Below are positions 24,716 through 36,197 of a stretch of 64,000 nt of DNA, in pieces (within the stretch, counting starts at the first letter, position 1; the number at the start of each line of letters is the position of its first letter). The position numbers were made by a program, and so were the translations under genes. The notes beneath the pieces are model-generated. The model did not search any database. It saw only the letters and a list, made by a program, of their open reading frames with translations, and was not told where the DNA came from. The stretch covers positions 96,645 through 160,644 of the forward strand of contig JBBPSI010000042.1 in NCBI GenBank assembly GCA_038093515.1, read 5' to 3'. Source of the DNA: Butyriboletus loyo (Eukaryota > Basidiomycota > Agaricomycetes > Boletales > Boletaceae).

Positions 24716-27417
24716 TCACTCATCGTCAGCCATAACTACATCTTGCGATTCTTCCGCTTCATTCACCGTAATAACTTGTTCTGGAAAGACGTCCATCTCC
24801 TCTACCAGTTCCGGTGACTCGAATTCGACCAACATATCCCTCAGGTCAAACCTGCCAAGCTTCTCTGCCCACTTCACTAACTTGTCCTTCTTGTCACCTT
24901 CAGCGAGGTCTCGACGCCGAAGCAGGTAACGCTTGAGCATCCACGGAAGACCAAACCGAAGTAGGACACCGAGGGCCAGCTCCTTCTCCTCGACGATCCA
25001 TTGATAACGAGTGTCCTCGGTGCGGTCGTGCAGCGCCTGAAAAACCTCGCGGAACTTTTCCGGCCTCTCAGGGATGTGGTTCTGTAACTGGACCAACAGG
25101 TCGATGGCGTCATCGTCTTCCTGGGTGTAGTAGCGGAGATGCTCGAACCCGCCTTCAAAGACGTACGTCAGCATGGGACACCAGTCAACGATGGAGTAGC
25201 GTCTGGAAATGTCAAACATGAAGGCTTGCATGTAGGACTTGGCGATTGCCTTTTCGATATCGTCTGTCATGATATACGTAATTGAGCGCAAGGCGAGGTC
25301 CCTATGTATAGCATGCGCATCAAAGAAGTACCTCGAGAACGCTTTATCTTCGGGGGGCGGTTGGGTGAGGAAAGTCTATAAGACACGCGTATGAGATCGC
25401 ATCACGTGAGGTCTAATCGACACACTTACCCGCATAGTCGGATGGCCGAGGCCTAGCCTTGCCATACGGTCATCGATCTTGACGAGATTTCCGCATAGCA
25501 TCAACATATCTTCTGGGGTCAAGACAGTAAAGCCATCGTTCAAACGGAGCGGAGGGGTGTGTCCTAGTTCAATCTGGACAGCCTCGATGATTTGAGAAAG
25601 TGACAATGGGCGGAGTACACCGCCTAACCATCGGACCGCCATCAAGACAATCAGTTGGACATCTTCGCTCCTTTCGTTGACCCTGCGGAGGAGATTGTAG
25701 TGGACAGTTTCGAGATCCCTCGGGGCTTCGCGAATCATGGTGTTTACCTGTGCGACGGACCGACAGATTTCCAGAGAATCAACAACGCATTGAGCATGCC
25801 AGAAGCTAGATGGGACTTGTGAGCATTCTAGATGCTTCTCGCAAGGAAAGTAGTACTCACGACCCCTCATTGCACGTAGTCACGGCATCCACCACTTCGA
25901 TCTTTTTACGTTCCGGAAGTGCCTGGAGTCTAGGATGATCCATAATCCGCTTCATCAGCCACTCACGCATGTCTGCGGTCGTATAGCCTATATAATCTTC
26001 CAGATTGATGGTAGGTCGACCTCGATATTTAGAGAGGATGTCTGGATCTGGCCTACTCGCGACCAAAACTCGAACATTCGCTTCTTGCATGACTCTCTCG
26101 AGAAACGCCATCACCGCTGGAACATCATCACATTCGTTGAGACCATCAATGAAGATGGCTTTCTTCTTATGTGATCGCATGGCACGTAAAACGAGATCTT
26201 GAAAGATCTCTATATCAGCGGGTGGGGGGAGACCATCCAGGTGCCGCTGGGTAAGACCGGGGAAGGTCACTGCGAAGTCTGGCTCAGGGACTTGCAGGAA
26301 CTGAACAAAAAGGGACTTGATGAAGGTAGAGGTCTGCAAGGTACGAGTGTCGCGGAAATCGAAGAAGTAAAACGCGGGAAAGAATTCTGGGAGAACGTAT
26401 GGTGGTTCATCATATTCTCGTTTATATCCATCTCGTTTCTCTTGTTCCTCGATCTTCTCCCACAGTTCCTTGAATATCCGATCGACTATCGCGGCACTGA
26501 AAACCATCAGATTGATCGTGAGGATAATCTCGATAGACCTACAGAAGAACAGACTTGCCAGAGGCAGCTACGTCATAGTGAGAGACTGGGTAGTGGCTGG
26601 AGAAGGAGCACAACATACCCTTTCCACGAATCCAAAGGAACCCTTCCGTGGCCGACCACCATTCATGGTAACACTTGCAAACATCTGGATTGAAAATCCA
26701 TTTACACGTTCCTTCGTGTCTTTCCCGCGACATGAATTTTTGCCTATCAGTCGTATCGATGAAACCTAGCCAGTCAATGATGTCCACCGCCAGTTGAACT
26801 ATATCGATATATTCATTAGGACAGCACTAGAGGTGACAATCAGACCAACTTTTGGGGTCTAACTTTTTGTGCCTGGAATATGAGACATGTCACAGGCAGA
26901 GCCCAGAACATAGTGTATGAAAAACTCACGATATATAAAAGTCGTCATACAGCGTGTCTGCGGCCGCTTGCTTGTACTCCTGAATGAGGCGAATCTCCTC
27001 ATTCAACATCTCCAATGAAAGTGGGAACGGACCCCTCCTCTGAGTGGGCGTGGCAACCTTTTTATGATCCTCGATCGCCTTTGACATAATATTGTATGCG
27101 TTCTCCATGTGTGAAGCAAACTGCGCAAGGGGTCCATCAGGGACCCATAGACTCTCTATCTTCTTGCGACGTTCCGGGTAACCCTCAGCTTTGCGCTCGT
27201 CGCTGGTATCGAGAAGAATCTTAGTACTGTTCGCGGCACCACCCACGGTGATGTATTCGTCGAGTAGTCTCCTTCGAGGACCCTCTGACTCACTATCTGA
27301 GGCCAGGAATTGATAAAAGCAGACGATCGTTCTCGACAGCAATGACGAAAACTCGTTGATCTTGTCGCTAACGTCGAATTCGGGTGCAGGAGTGGTTCCA
27401 CGAGGTTCTTCGTCCAT
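24716..27417 (-). CDS. NACHT NLR-like protein with non-ankyrin C-terminus
   Basis: The start MDEEPRGTTPAPEFDVSDKI is at 27417. The N-terminal helical region (MENAYNIMSKAIEDHKK) is followed by an exon encoding GFLWIRGK. A 25-nt exon at 26567-26543 completes the P-loop GKAASGKS. The NACHT core has FYFFDFRDTRTLQTS, Walker B AIFIDGLNECDD, and the sensor VLVASRPDPDI. The post-NACHT helical part reads LRPLSLSQIIEAVQIELG. The last exon (to 24716) encodes about 200 residues with YSIVDWCPMLTYVFEG and an acidic end ESQDVVMADDE. I see no ankyrin, WD40 or TPR repeats there. Seven or more exons, about 820 residues. The splice pattern around the P-loop matches the NACHT-ankyrin gene at 13-18 kb, though sequence similarity between the two is low. 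Confidence 0.83.
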
Positions 27418-29721
27418 GATGCTATAGTGCCAGGCGTTGAGGTAGATGGGTGCGGAAGGTATGGAGGTAGTCCTCGTGCGAACGCCCCGCAGTAAATAAG
27501 TAGAACGGGCGCCTGCATATCATAGCAGTGCGCTTCTTTCATCCTGTGTAGAGTGATATTGGCACTGGAGCGGCAAGTTCAGCCTTGCGAGTTCTGGGTA
27601 GCGAAACGACGCAGCAAAAGCCAGAGTGGTTGCTTGAAGTATCATGGCTTCAACTCGAACCATTAGGCGCACATCCACTCGTGGTATCTTGAATGAAATG
27701 AACCACCTCTCCAAACATCGTGTGTTTTGACAGCTATGTTCCTCGCCAGCTGAACACTTCATCACCCTATCGATGGCATAATTTATAAACACCACTACAG
27801 TACCTGAATCCATTGGATCGCTCATTCGGACCCAGTCAAACTAGCTATCGCTGCTATCATGGCAGAGTGTATGTTAACATCACACCGATAACAAGGATAC
27901 GAGATGAGTCCTCCATACGTCCCCTGGTGCCATCGCCAAAATCTTACAAGACATGCGGTCGACCTGAGAGTTCCTGAATTCACGATGTCAACGAATGTCT
28001 GGGCAAAGCAACACGTTCTCGCGTTCCATTGTATAAGTCCTCCCAGCGGGTGGAGTGTGATGTGTAAGTTCGGGGCCGAATGCACCCCCCAAGTTTCCTT
28101 GCGATTGACGAAAGATATAACCCAGAGAGTTTGCCTAGCTAATATCATCATGTCCCACAGTCCCAGTGTTGATCTCGGGACTTCCAACGGTGCTCACTCC
28201 GTTGACGTCGACAAGTACCAATTTCCGAGAAAAATGTGGGATTGGTTTTATCACGCAACACGCCGACTCGCTAGTCAAGCAAATCCTGCGCTAATATCGC
28301 CCTGTGACATGATACTCAAGTTGTCCGAGACCCGGCCCACCGCTTGTCGATGGACGGAAACTTGATCATGTCCAATGGACCCCTCCGAGATTCCTTGCTT
28401 GTTGATACGGACGGACCCGTATAACCGAAGGGAGAAACCGCCCATTCAACCCGTTCCCAAAATTGACTTTTTTTCGGCGAACGAACCGTGCCAACATCTT
28501 CAGGACCCTCGCGACATTGATAGGCTGTCATCCTGGAACGCACCGCACTTCCGATCAAGCTGTCGAGGCGTCGATGACTAGCGGTGACTCGGTTACAGCT
28601 TCAGCACTTGATATACTGTTTTTGTACGCCCGTCCGCCTCCTTCGGTTGCCCTGACTGACGTAGCTGCGGTGAAACTCTAGTTGAAACCCCCAATGGTCT
28701 GTGGTGATATCTAAACAGGCATCGGAGAGCTCTGCGGGAAGAACAGCGGAGATGACTGGAGGGTACTGGCTCTCGAGTCAACGGAAGCGGGGGCGCGGCG
28801 ATATCCTTGAGCTTACGAAGGCTCAAAATCTTGCTTCTCTCTCTTTTTCTCAAGTATTTAATTGATAACACAGGAATAGCGTTCGGGTCTCCTTCCGCCC
28901 TCGATGAAGTACCCGAATAGCTTGCGGAGGGTCGGCAAGCAAAAAAGCTCATTTCAAAATGTTGTATCGCTTCAAAAACTAGAGACGTTCGGAGCTTGAA
29001 CCTGGGAAACGCTCCGACGGGCTCGTCTCACAAGCCTGTCGGCCTATAGTTTCGTATATCTGATCCCCTCTTTCAACAAGTCAACGAGTAGTTGCAATGA
29101 TTCACTGCACCTAGTGCAGTTTCAGTCGGAGGGGCGGACCACCTTATGCAACGGAAGGTCTGATCACGTTAAAATTTGACTTTTCAGTCACTTGGATGTC
29201 ATTTTCTGTATATATAAAAGTGTTCACTCAAGGTTCATAACCAAGTGACGCGGTCTAGTCGTATCGATATGTTAATGAGTCGGACAAGGCACACGCCTGC
29301 AACCGACTGAGATGCCTTGATACGGTTGTTGCTGATAGCCGAGTTGTATGTCACTTCATTCCCAACAGAGCACAAAGGGGGCGTTCAACTGGGATGCTAG
29401 TTTATGTGTCTAATATCAAACGATCGGACAGAAGTCAAATTTTTGTTGCCCTTGCGGTATGTAATAGATACACATTTCTGAAGCTATTAACTCGAGATAA
29501 AGTAAAGGGTATCAGAGACAGAGACAATCATACAATCATAGGTCGTCTGTAGAAGACCAAGAGGTGTTAAAGGATACAGATTCCGAAGCCATTGTGAGAT
29601 GTGTGTAGTGATGGTGCAAATGAGAAAGAGATGATGGTGGGAAACTCCTCGAGAAATTATGACGAGGGATGAGTCCATTTTAGTAAGATTTGACGGATCC
29701 GTCGCGCCAGCGCGTCACGCT
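27418..29721. other. Long intergenic stretch, no supported gene
   Basis: Several frames of 70-150 codons occur on both strands, for example plus 27904-28365 and minus 27520-27825. None has a recognisable domain, good splice context or consistent composition. The frame from 28131 (MSHSPSVDLGTSNGAHSVD) to 28365 is the best candidate for a small gene, but it is weak. Confidence 0.4.
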
Positions 29722-30674
29722 TTAGTGTGCGCCAGCACCAAGATTCATCGCACCCAGTACGATTTCCCATGCGAGATCGAGGCAGTCCCAGAGTTCGGGA
29801 TCATGTACACCGAGTGCGACAGCGTTACGCCAGACAGCGGCAATATTCTGGGCAACGTTGGTAAGCGCGCCCATTCCGGGTGCTGAAGAGAGGAGGTGTG
29901 CTGAAAGCGAGTGCAATGCGGGACCGGAAGAGAGCGTGCCCCTTACGGCTTGAGAGGACGTGAGGGTCGAGAGGAAGGCTGAGGGAACTGCTGGGACGAG
30001 CGTGGAAAGCAGATGCGCGATGGAGTGCGTATACAAAAACGTGTGCAGTGGCGCAAATGCGGCGGGTGAGGGCACCGAGAGCGGGAGGATGGGGAGGGTG
30101 ACGCTGACTGTGGCGTTTGGATGTCCGGACACAACGGAAGGGGGTAAACGAGGCAGGGATGCACATTGGGACGCGAGGACAATCGCGTGGGTAGGGACGA
30201 GGAGTGCGGAAGAGTCCTGAGAAGATGATCTGGAGAGAGCCAGGACATGCGTTGGGGAGGAAGTTGCATAAGAGGTTGCACGGAGCGGGATGGTGAGGGA
30301 TCGCGTTTGATGGAGCTGCGACCGCGGCATCGAAGATGGTAGATGGGACGGCGAAAGCGCTGATATACCAGCCAGCATCCTACAGAATCGTAAGCAATGG
30401 GAACCACCGGGGGAATATAGGGTACTCACTGGTTGGCTTGAACGCGCAACCCGCGGCGAACATACTCGATAGCGACGCCGGCCAGTTCTGGCGAGATTGC
30501 TGTGATATTCTGGGCAGGTATATCGGCGTAAGGCGGACGCTGAAGAGTGCGGGGGAGTTGAACGTTGGTGGGGTAGGATTGCTGAGCGGAGTACATAGCA
30601 GATGCAGAGGATGCGTCTTCAGAGTCCCAGATGGCTTTTGTCTGGATGGGGTGGGCGGGGCGAAGTTGGAACAT
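29722..30674 (-). CDS. Clp1-like (clampless) protein
   Basis: Clp1 of Coprinopsis and Ustilago acts downstream of the mating-type homeodomain proteins in clamp-cell development and proliferation of the dikaryon. Exon 1 starts at 30674 (MFQLRPAHPIQTKAIWDSED) and runs to LAGVAIEYVRRGLRVQANQ. An intron GTGAGT...TGTAG, immediately 3' of base 30427 on the minus strand, leads into MLAGISALSPSHLPSSMP. The second exon carries SYATSSPTHVLALSRS, VPTHAIVLASQCASLPRLPP and VTLPILPLSVPSPAAF. It ends DLAWEIVLGAMNLGAGAH. About 300 residues, no membrane segment. The call is by remembered similarity to basidiomycete proteins annotated as Clp1-like. Confidence 0.65.
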
Positions 30675-32352
30675 TATAGGACTTATTGAAATTGAGGGTG
30701 TATGGGAAATGATCCAATGGAGTAGGAGACAAAGGTTGCTGAGGACGTTGTTTCGTGAATGAGCTTGAAGCAGGCTGTGAGTCTGAGACGTTGCTGAAAA
30801 CGATGAAAGTTCTTATACTCGTCAAAGCGCCATTTGTAGCACAAAGATATGTTGGAGACATGGTCGACCAGGGACCTGCCTTCTTGCGCATTTGGTCCAT
30901 CGTTTGTTGGTGACGGTTTAGGCAACCCCCGCCTCGCGTCGTTGAGATAAACTCTAATCCGACCCGCATACACGAATGCCCGATGATTTGGTAGTCATCA
31001 CAACGTTCCTGGAGCCTTGTTCTACCTTTAGCGACCCCGGGACAGTGAACAAGATTTTTTTTACATCTGGACAACGTTGTCCAACGGATACAATGTCGCA
31101 AATATTCCCGATTGGCACGAGGCCCGCTTACTACTGCTTGTGCACCCTGATATCTGATACGCGTGTCCGAGCCTTGTCAGAAGTCCCTTCGAAATGGAAT
31201 GCCTTGTTGATCTGCGTTATATATATGTAATCGAGCTCCGGGCACGTACTAGGGCTGCCGCAGACTGACCATTAATATCGCCAATCTCATACCGTCTTCT
31301 GCCGCGTGTTTTCTCGGGTTCCGTCCAGTAGGAATGACCGAGTAACAAATACAATCATAGCGTGAGCAAACCTACTAAGTTCAATCAATGTTCGCGAAAC
31401 GACACTCCGATTAAATCCGATCCACAGGGAAGGGTGTCTCTTGGACTTGTCGTCGCAATTATCTGGTGCATCCAGTGACTTAAGCCACAACATACCACTC
31501 CGCAAATAGCGGATGTGCGGAAAGGTGCAGTAGATTGCACTAATAAAGTCAGATGAGATAGGTCGTGCTGGCAGGGACGATACTCTCGTGCACGTGTCCA
31601 TTCTCCATTGCTGCTCAACTCCCCACTGAGTACTCCAGCTACTCCTCGTGTGTCCACAACTACGCTCACGAGTCACCTGTCCCTGAGCGCATGTTATCAC
31701 CACCTGAGGGTTACCTGCAGGCAGACTTGTGGACGCCACGCTATGAACCCCATGATCGGAGCTTCGCAAGCGTGGCCACACATAGGCATGGCCTCCGGAT
31801 CTCAGCTGGTCTATCCAAATCGTGTTCGCCAACTCTCGCCGGTGACTTGACATCACCCAATTGGACTTGTGGGCATTGCGATGGGTTCAGCTGAGCTGTC
31901 ATGCGTCACGAATAGATGACCGCCAAAAATTTCGCGAGACCTCCGCTAAATTATCTCATCGCGTCTGGAATCAGTGTGAAACGCGCTCCAAGTGGAGCCA
32001 GGCATGTGCATGAAGGCCTGACAGGCCCAGGATTCCGCGCAATGTTGAAAGTTTAACTAACTGTGCGGAAACACCAAACCAAGAAAACGCGCGTCGGGAC
32101 CCCAGAACTACTTGGCTGAGACTCGTTTGACTCGCGTGGGTCACGTGACGTGTGTGAATGGTACACCTCAGGGAACCTTCCAGTTCTTTCGAACGTTTTA
32201 CGGCCCGTTTTACCTCCTTCAGATCTGAAGAAAATAAATTGCATAGTAAGTAGTGTAGCCACTCAAGAGGTGGCCAAAATTGTGCATCTGCGACTACTTA
32301 TGTTATAATTTGTTTCCTCCCGATAAATAGATCACGTAGCAGATCACCTAAA
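30675..32352. other. Intergenic, no supported gene
   Basis: Clp1-like promoter plus about 1.5 kb with only short uninformative frames. The minus-strand frames at 31287-31856 and 31385-31669 overlap each other and neither shows a domain. Nothing can be supported. Confidence 0.4.
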
Positions 32353-33241
32353 TTACACGTACTGAATCGTGACGGATGTTCCGTTGGTCGTGACATTGGT
32401 CAGAACTTGGTTGTTCTGTTCAATGTCAAAGATGGTGGCCCCATCGGGATAATAGTTCCCTGTCCCAGTGGCCACGGCGTTTGTGAACGTGACGTTACCA
32501 AAGTTGGCAAAGGGGACAAGACTATTATTGCTACCCTGCGAGTAATCTTCAACGATCCACTCCACATTCTGACCGCAAAGGGGAAATGAGGAATTGAGAC
32601 TCTTGGACACAAGCTGGCCATTGCTCAGGTTCTCAATCGTTGCCGTACCAGCATTCGCGGACCAAGCGACGACAGTGAGTTTCATGACATCTCCTGCAGA
32701 GATACTGATGTCTGAGAAATTGTAGGCTTGAGCGGGATACCACTCGTACCAAGCTGTTCGTGAAAGGAATAGTGAGATGATTGTAAATACGTGGTTCAAT
32801 ACCACCTTACCAAAATATGTAGGTTGACTGCCTTCAACGGTGAACGCAACACCCGTCTGGAGAATAGCACTTGGGCAAGTGTCACCATCAATACCGACCC
32901 AAGCGGCAGCAGAATCCCCGTTCGAACCCGAAGGAGTGGGAACCGTAAAGGTCCCGGTGACAGTGCTGAACGTGTTCTGTTAAAACGAGGCGAGGATGAG
33001 ATCATATGGAATTACGGACTAGGAAAATGTTACAAACGTTACCCTGCTGCCAGACAGCGCCAGCCCAATTACTGCTGTATTGAGCATTGGAAATAGAACC
33101 AGCAGCCTGCTCTAGATGAATGTTGACCTGAGACTGAAAGCTCTCACGACGACGAGCAATGTGAGTGCCTAACCCAGAAGGGACAGCCAGTACCGCAGAG
33201 ACGAGCGATAAACTACTGAAAAGGGCGAGGTTGAAGAGCAT
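32353..33241 (-). CDS. Secreted glutamic peptidase, G1 (eqolisin) family, copy 1
   Basis: Acid endopeptidase of the scytalidoglutamic/aspergilloglutamic type, secreted by many fungi. The start MLFNLALFSSLSLVSAVLAV is a signal peptide, followed by a basic propeptide (HIARRRESF). The mature part begins YSSNWAGAVW. After an intron come VTGTFTVPTPSGS, AAAWVGIDGDTCPSAILQTG (including the catalytic Gln of LQTG), and after a second intron WYEWYPAQAYNFSD. NVEWIVEDY holds the catalytic Glu. It ends GTSVTIQYV, TAA at 32355-32353. Three exons, about 255 residues. All family motifs are intact. Paralogous to the genes at 44.7 kb and 47.3 kb, with the same strand and intron positions. Confidence 0.92.
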
Positions 33242-34111
33242 GACGAGTGTAAGGGAGCGGGGATCGTCAAAAGAATGGAAGCTTGGCGTTGAAAGAACGT
33301 GCCTCTGGGCTTTTGTACGTTCTCATCGCCCGATGTTCGTATAACCTAGCAGCTTCGATTAATTTGAAGTTCTCACTCGAGCAGTAGCCATCACGTATAG
33401 CCTGGTGATTACGGCCAACGTGGGTAAAAACTGCTAACGACCGTGTTGGTTGCCACTTCTCGTAACGAAGACAACTGCTGAGGAGCCTATCAGCAAGTAA
33501 AGAACAGGATCCTATTCTCCAAACAAGGGGGTGAATAATACTGACTTAGAGAGGACCTTGGCAGTTCCACATTGGTCGAGAAGCATATTCGGTTGCCGCA
33601 CGATAACGTCTCGACGAGGCTTGAGCGTTTCTTATAATACGGTCGAGGGAACAGCATGGAGTAGAGTCACTGAGGAAAAGTTCATGTCACTCTAGATTCT
33701 AGAAACACTGTGGGTCGACATTGGCCGGAATGTGGATGTGAAACGACGGCGACCGCTTCTTTGAATGCACTGTGGCAGTGCAACTGATCCTATCGGTAAG
33801 TAATTGTCCTTCTTGTCAAAAGTCTTCCGACAACGGACAACGTTCGATTTTTAAAGCTGGATCCAAGACATTAGACCGGCCGCTAAGTTCGCTTGTGTTC
33901 TACTGAGTTTTGGGTTTGCTGGACAAATAGTACTCATCAGCAAAATGTCACCTGCTTTTTTGGACTTTCCATCACTGCCCGTCATTGTTTGTCTTCGCAT
34001 GTCTTTTGCTCCTTTTTCTGTCTTCAAAAAGTTCGAAAAACAGCCATACCTGAATTCAAGATACTAAAGATGAACTGATACTCAAAGTAAATAAAGTCTG
34101 TTGAAAGTAGT
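33242..34111. other. G1 peptidase upstream region
   Basis: No gene. Parts resemble the region upstream of copy 2, for example a TGGTCGAGAAGC block near 33576 here and near 46168 there. The duplication therefore included upstream DNA. Confidence 0.5.
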
Positions 34112-34473
34112 TTAAAAAGTTAGTGTATGTGTGTGATGATCAATATACTTATTCACATAGTAAGCCTGGAATGCATCAAGTGTGTCCGAAAAAGAAAATT
34201 GATAGGTAACACATGCTCCCCATACACTGCTATAAGATGTGCTGGTTGCAGTATTGTATTGAGCAAAATAACTACATGAATTTGATTCCCCCATTGATCC
34301 TCTTTGGGGGCGACAATCCGTATTCCTGTAATGTCATCTGGCTCATCTGCAACACACACATACCATTCCACTAGCACACACTCATATATCATATCCCTGT
34401 AGTGAAATGCAAAGAGGAGCTGGACACATGCAATAAGAAGTCCGTGCAGCCCTTCACCATCACCATTTCTGTT
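34112..34473 (-). pseudogene. C-terminal fragment of a Plavaka-type (KDZ-related) transposon protein
   Basis: Minus-strand sequence between the left LTR and 34112 reads GLHGLLIACVQLLFAFHYRD, LVEWYVCVADEPDDITG, ILQPAHLIAVYGEHVLP. In another frame it continues FSDTLDAFQAYYVNKYIDHH to a stop. This order (LVEWF..DEPDE, then HL-PVYG, then LDAF-AYYVNKY-DHH) is the usual C-terminus of large proteins in basidiomycete Plavaka/KDZ DNA transposons. The frame change between the last two blocks shows decay. The fragment is cut exactly at the chromovirus LTR boundary, and its upstream part is not seen on the other side of that element. Confidence 0.6.
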
Positions 34474-34900
34474 TGTTATGCTTGGTGCTAACAACTAGAA
34501 CAGCGAGGCGGCACTCTGGAGTAGCTGCAGGACTCGAGAGACGATTCTGGGAGAAGTCTCAGACTATGTCTTAGTGCTCACACTAAGAGTCTGGAAGGAA
34601 ACTAATTGCTAGCAGAAGACTGCGTAGAACTAGATAGAGTACATGGGAGTAAAGACTGAGTCTTTATACTACTGAGGTCTGCACACAGACCATGCTCCCA
34701 ATTGGGTCGCGAGAGTGAAAGTACAAACAAGGAAGGAGTACTCTAGAATGTTCCAGAGTATGAAAGAAAGCATGTCCGTGCGCGAGAAATGATGACTAAG
34801 CTAGAACAGTTCATACTGTTCAAGAGGAACTAGCAAAAGGCTAGGTGAATGTAGTAGTCCCAATGGCAATGGAGAGAAAAAGTAGACCACTACTGTGACA
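34474..34900 (-). repeat. 3' LTR of the chromovirus
   Basis: 427 bp, TGTTATGC... to ...CTGTGACA. Closely similar along its length to 41657-42083 and 61980-62407, with scattered substitutions. It contains the same TATA box and putative start region (AGAACTAGAT on plus at 34626-34635). Confidence 0.93.
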
Positions 34901-34914
34901 TTACCCCCTTCCCA
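34901..34914 (-). promoter_or_regulatory. Polypurine tract next to 3' LTR
   Basis: On the minus strand GGGAAGGGGGTAA directly precedes the LTR. The identical tract stands at the same place in the second copy (62408-62421). This is the plus-strand priming site expected for an LTR element. Confidence 0.85.
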
Positions 34915-34940
34915 TGGTGGAGACACCGACTCCACTACTC

Positions 34941-36185
34941 TCACTGAGAGGCCCCCTCATTGAAATTGTTGTTGTAAGCATCGTCGGCAGAGACATCATT
35001 CCAGACATCCTCCCTAAAGGTGCAGTTGGCGACGATGTGGCCAACGGCGCCGCAAAGGCCGCAGACACGCCTTGGGCAAAACTCCTGTATATGACCAGGG
35101 GAGATCTGGTGGCAAAAGGGGCAGGTGTAGTTGGGACAGTCCCTGCGGAAGTGGCTGACGGTGCCACACTCAAAGCAGAGTTGCGGGCGGACGAGGCAAG
35201 GTCGAGTAGGGCCTGGGCTGGGATCAGGGGATCTGTCATCCAGGATGATAGGGGAATTACGAGTGCCCCGGTTGGCGAGGTAGGGAGGCGGGGGTCCATA
35301 TGAAGAGTTGTTAGAACTGCCAGCTGCGGCGAGGGGGGAGGAGACCCGAGGGATAAGTTGGATGGCGGGGGTTCCGCGACGAGTGGATGGCTGGGGGGTG
35401 ATGGAGCGGACGGCTCTGTTGGCGATTCTTCGTCCGGCGGCGGTGAGAGTGACCGATCCCGGGATAGATCCAGCCTGGAGAAGCGCCTGGCGAGGTTGGC
35501 GACGCACAGTCCGAGGCGGTAGGGGGGAGTGTTGACGAGCGACCTGGGGCTCGTCGACGTCGGTCCGAAAGGACTCCAATGACTCTCCCGTTGTCTTGTG
35601 AGACGAATCAGCTACCAACGTGGTTGCAGGAGACTCCTGGGTGGATGGCGCTGGTACAGGTAGTGGCGAAGGAGATCTCTCCGCTGGAGGGCGAGGCACT
35701 GGATTGGGGCCACGAGCCATGGGGCGGAGGTAGCCGATGCGGTCGGCGGAGTGGAGGTAGAACTCTCGCTCCCTAGGAGCAAGAGCCATGAGTATGGGAC
35801 GAAGGACAGGGGCCAGAATACCTGGCAGGAGCTGGTCGACAACATAGCCAAACCCTTCAGCGTGGAGGATGTCCAGAGTGTACCCTCGAGCCTCCATCAA
35901 GGAGGACTCGAGGGCAGCGGCGTAGATGGGGGGTTGGTTGTCTGGGCACAGATGGGTGTGGACGGTGCGGGCGAGGGCGTAAGAGCGGTAGAGGGAAGCG
36001 AGGGTACGGAGGACATAGTCTCCAGTGAAATCCATACGCTGCTCGAGAGCATACATAGCGACGGGGTTTTCTAGCACGGCGGCATAGAGGACACGGCGGG
36101 AGGAGACTGGAAGACGGGACGAGCGGACGGGAGGCTGAGGCGGAAGGGGAGCGTTGTTTTCAGCAGAGGTGGAAGGGATGGCCAT
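34941..36185 (-). CDS. Extra retrotransposon ORF with three zinc knuckles (env position)
   Basis: A 414-codon frame that opens 12 nt after the pol stop and ends just before the polypurine tract. It is not part of gag or pol. Residues about 20-150 form a hydrophobic, probably helical domain (LYAAVLENPVAMYALEQRMD; LDILHAEGFGYVVDQLLPGI). A long Pro/Ser/Arg-rich middle follows. The C-terminus has three Cys/His knuckles: CFECGTVSHFRRDC, CPFCHQISPGHIQEFC and CGLCGAVGHIVANC. The first and third are CX2CX4HX4C; the second has two extra residues before His. No signal peptide or membrane segment, so it is not an envelope protein. A Gag-like or nucleic-acid chaperone role is my inference from layout only. 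A close homologue is intact at 62459-63730. Confidence 0.85.
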   Translation of the reverse strand: MAIPSTSAENNAPLPPQPPVRSSRLPVSSRRVLYAAVLENPVAMYALEQRMDFTGDYVLRTLASLYRSYALARTVHTHLCPDNQPPIYAAALESSLMEARGYTLDILHAEGFGYVVDQLLPGILAPVLRPILMALAPREREFYLHSADRIGYLRPMARGPNPVPRPPAERSPSPLPVPAPSTQESPATTLVADSSHKTTGESLESFRTDVDEPQVARQHSPLPPRTVRRQPRQALLQAGSIPGSVTLTAAGRRIANRAVRSITPQPSTRRGTPAIQLIPRVSSPLAAAGSSNNSSYGPPPPYLANRGTRNSPIILDDRSPDPSPGPTRPCLVRPQLCFECGTVSHFRRDCPNYTCPFCHQISPGHIQEFCPRRVCGLCGAVGHIVANCTFREDVWNDVSADDAYNNNFNEGASQ

Positions 36186-36197
36186 TTTCGAGTTTTA

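Noticed and set aside
27904..28365. Plus-strand frame of 153 codons in the long intergenic stretch.
   Set aside because: No domain, no splice partners and mixed composition; cannot be supported without transcript data.
29722..30429. Alternative frame (29825-30166) through the Clp1-like gene.
   Set aside because: Arg/His/Pro-rich shadow; the frame that joins across the checked intron is the coherent one.
34941..36185. The extra chromovirus ORF as an env gene.
   Set aside because: No signal peptide or membrane segment, and it carries zinc knuckles; only its position recalls env.
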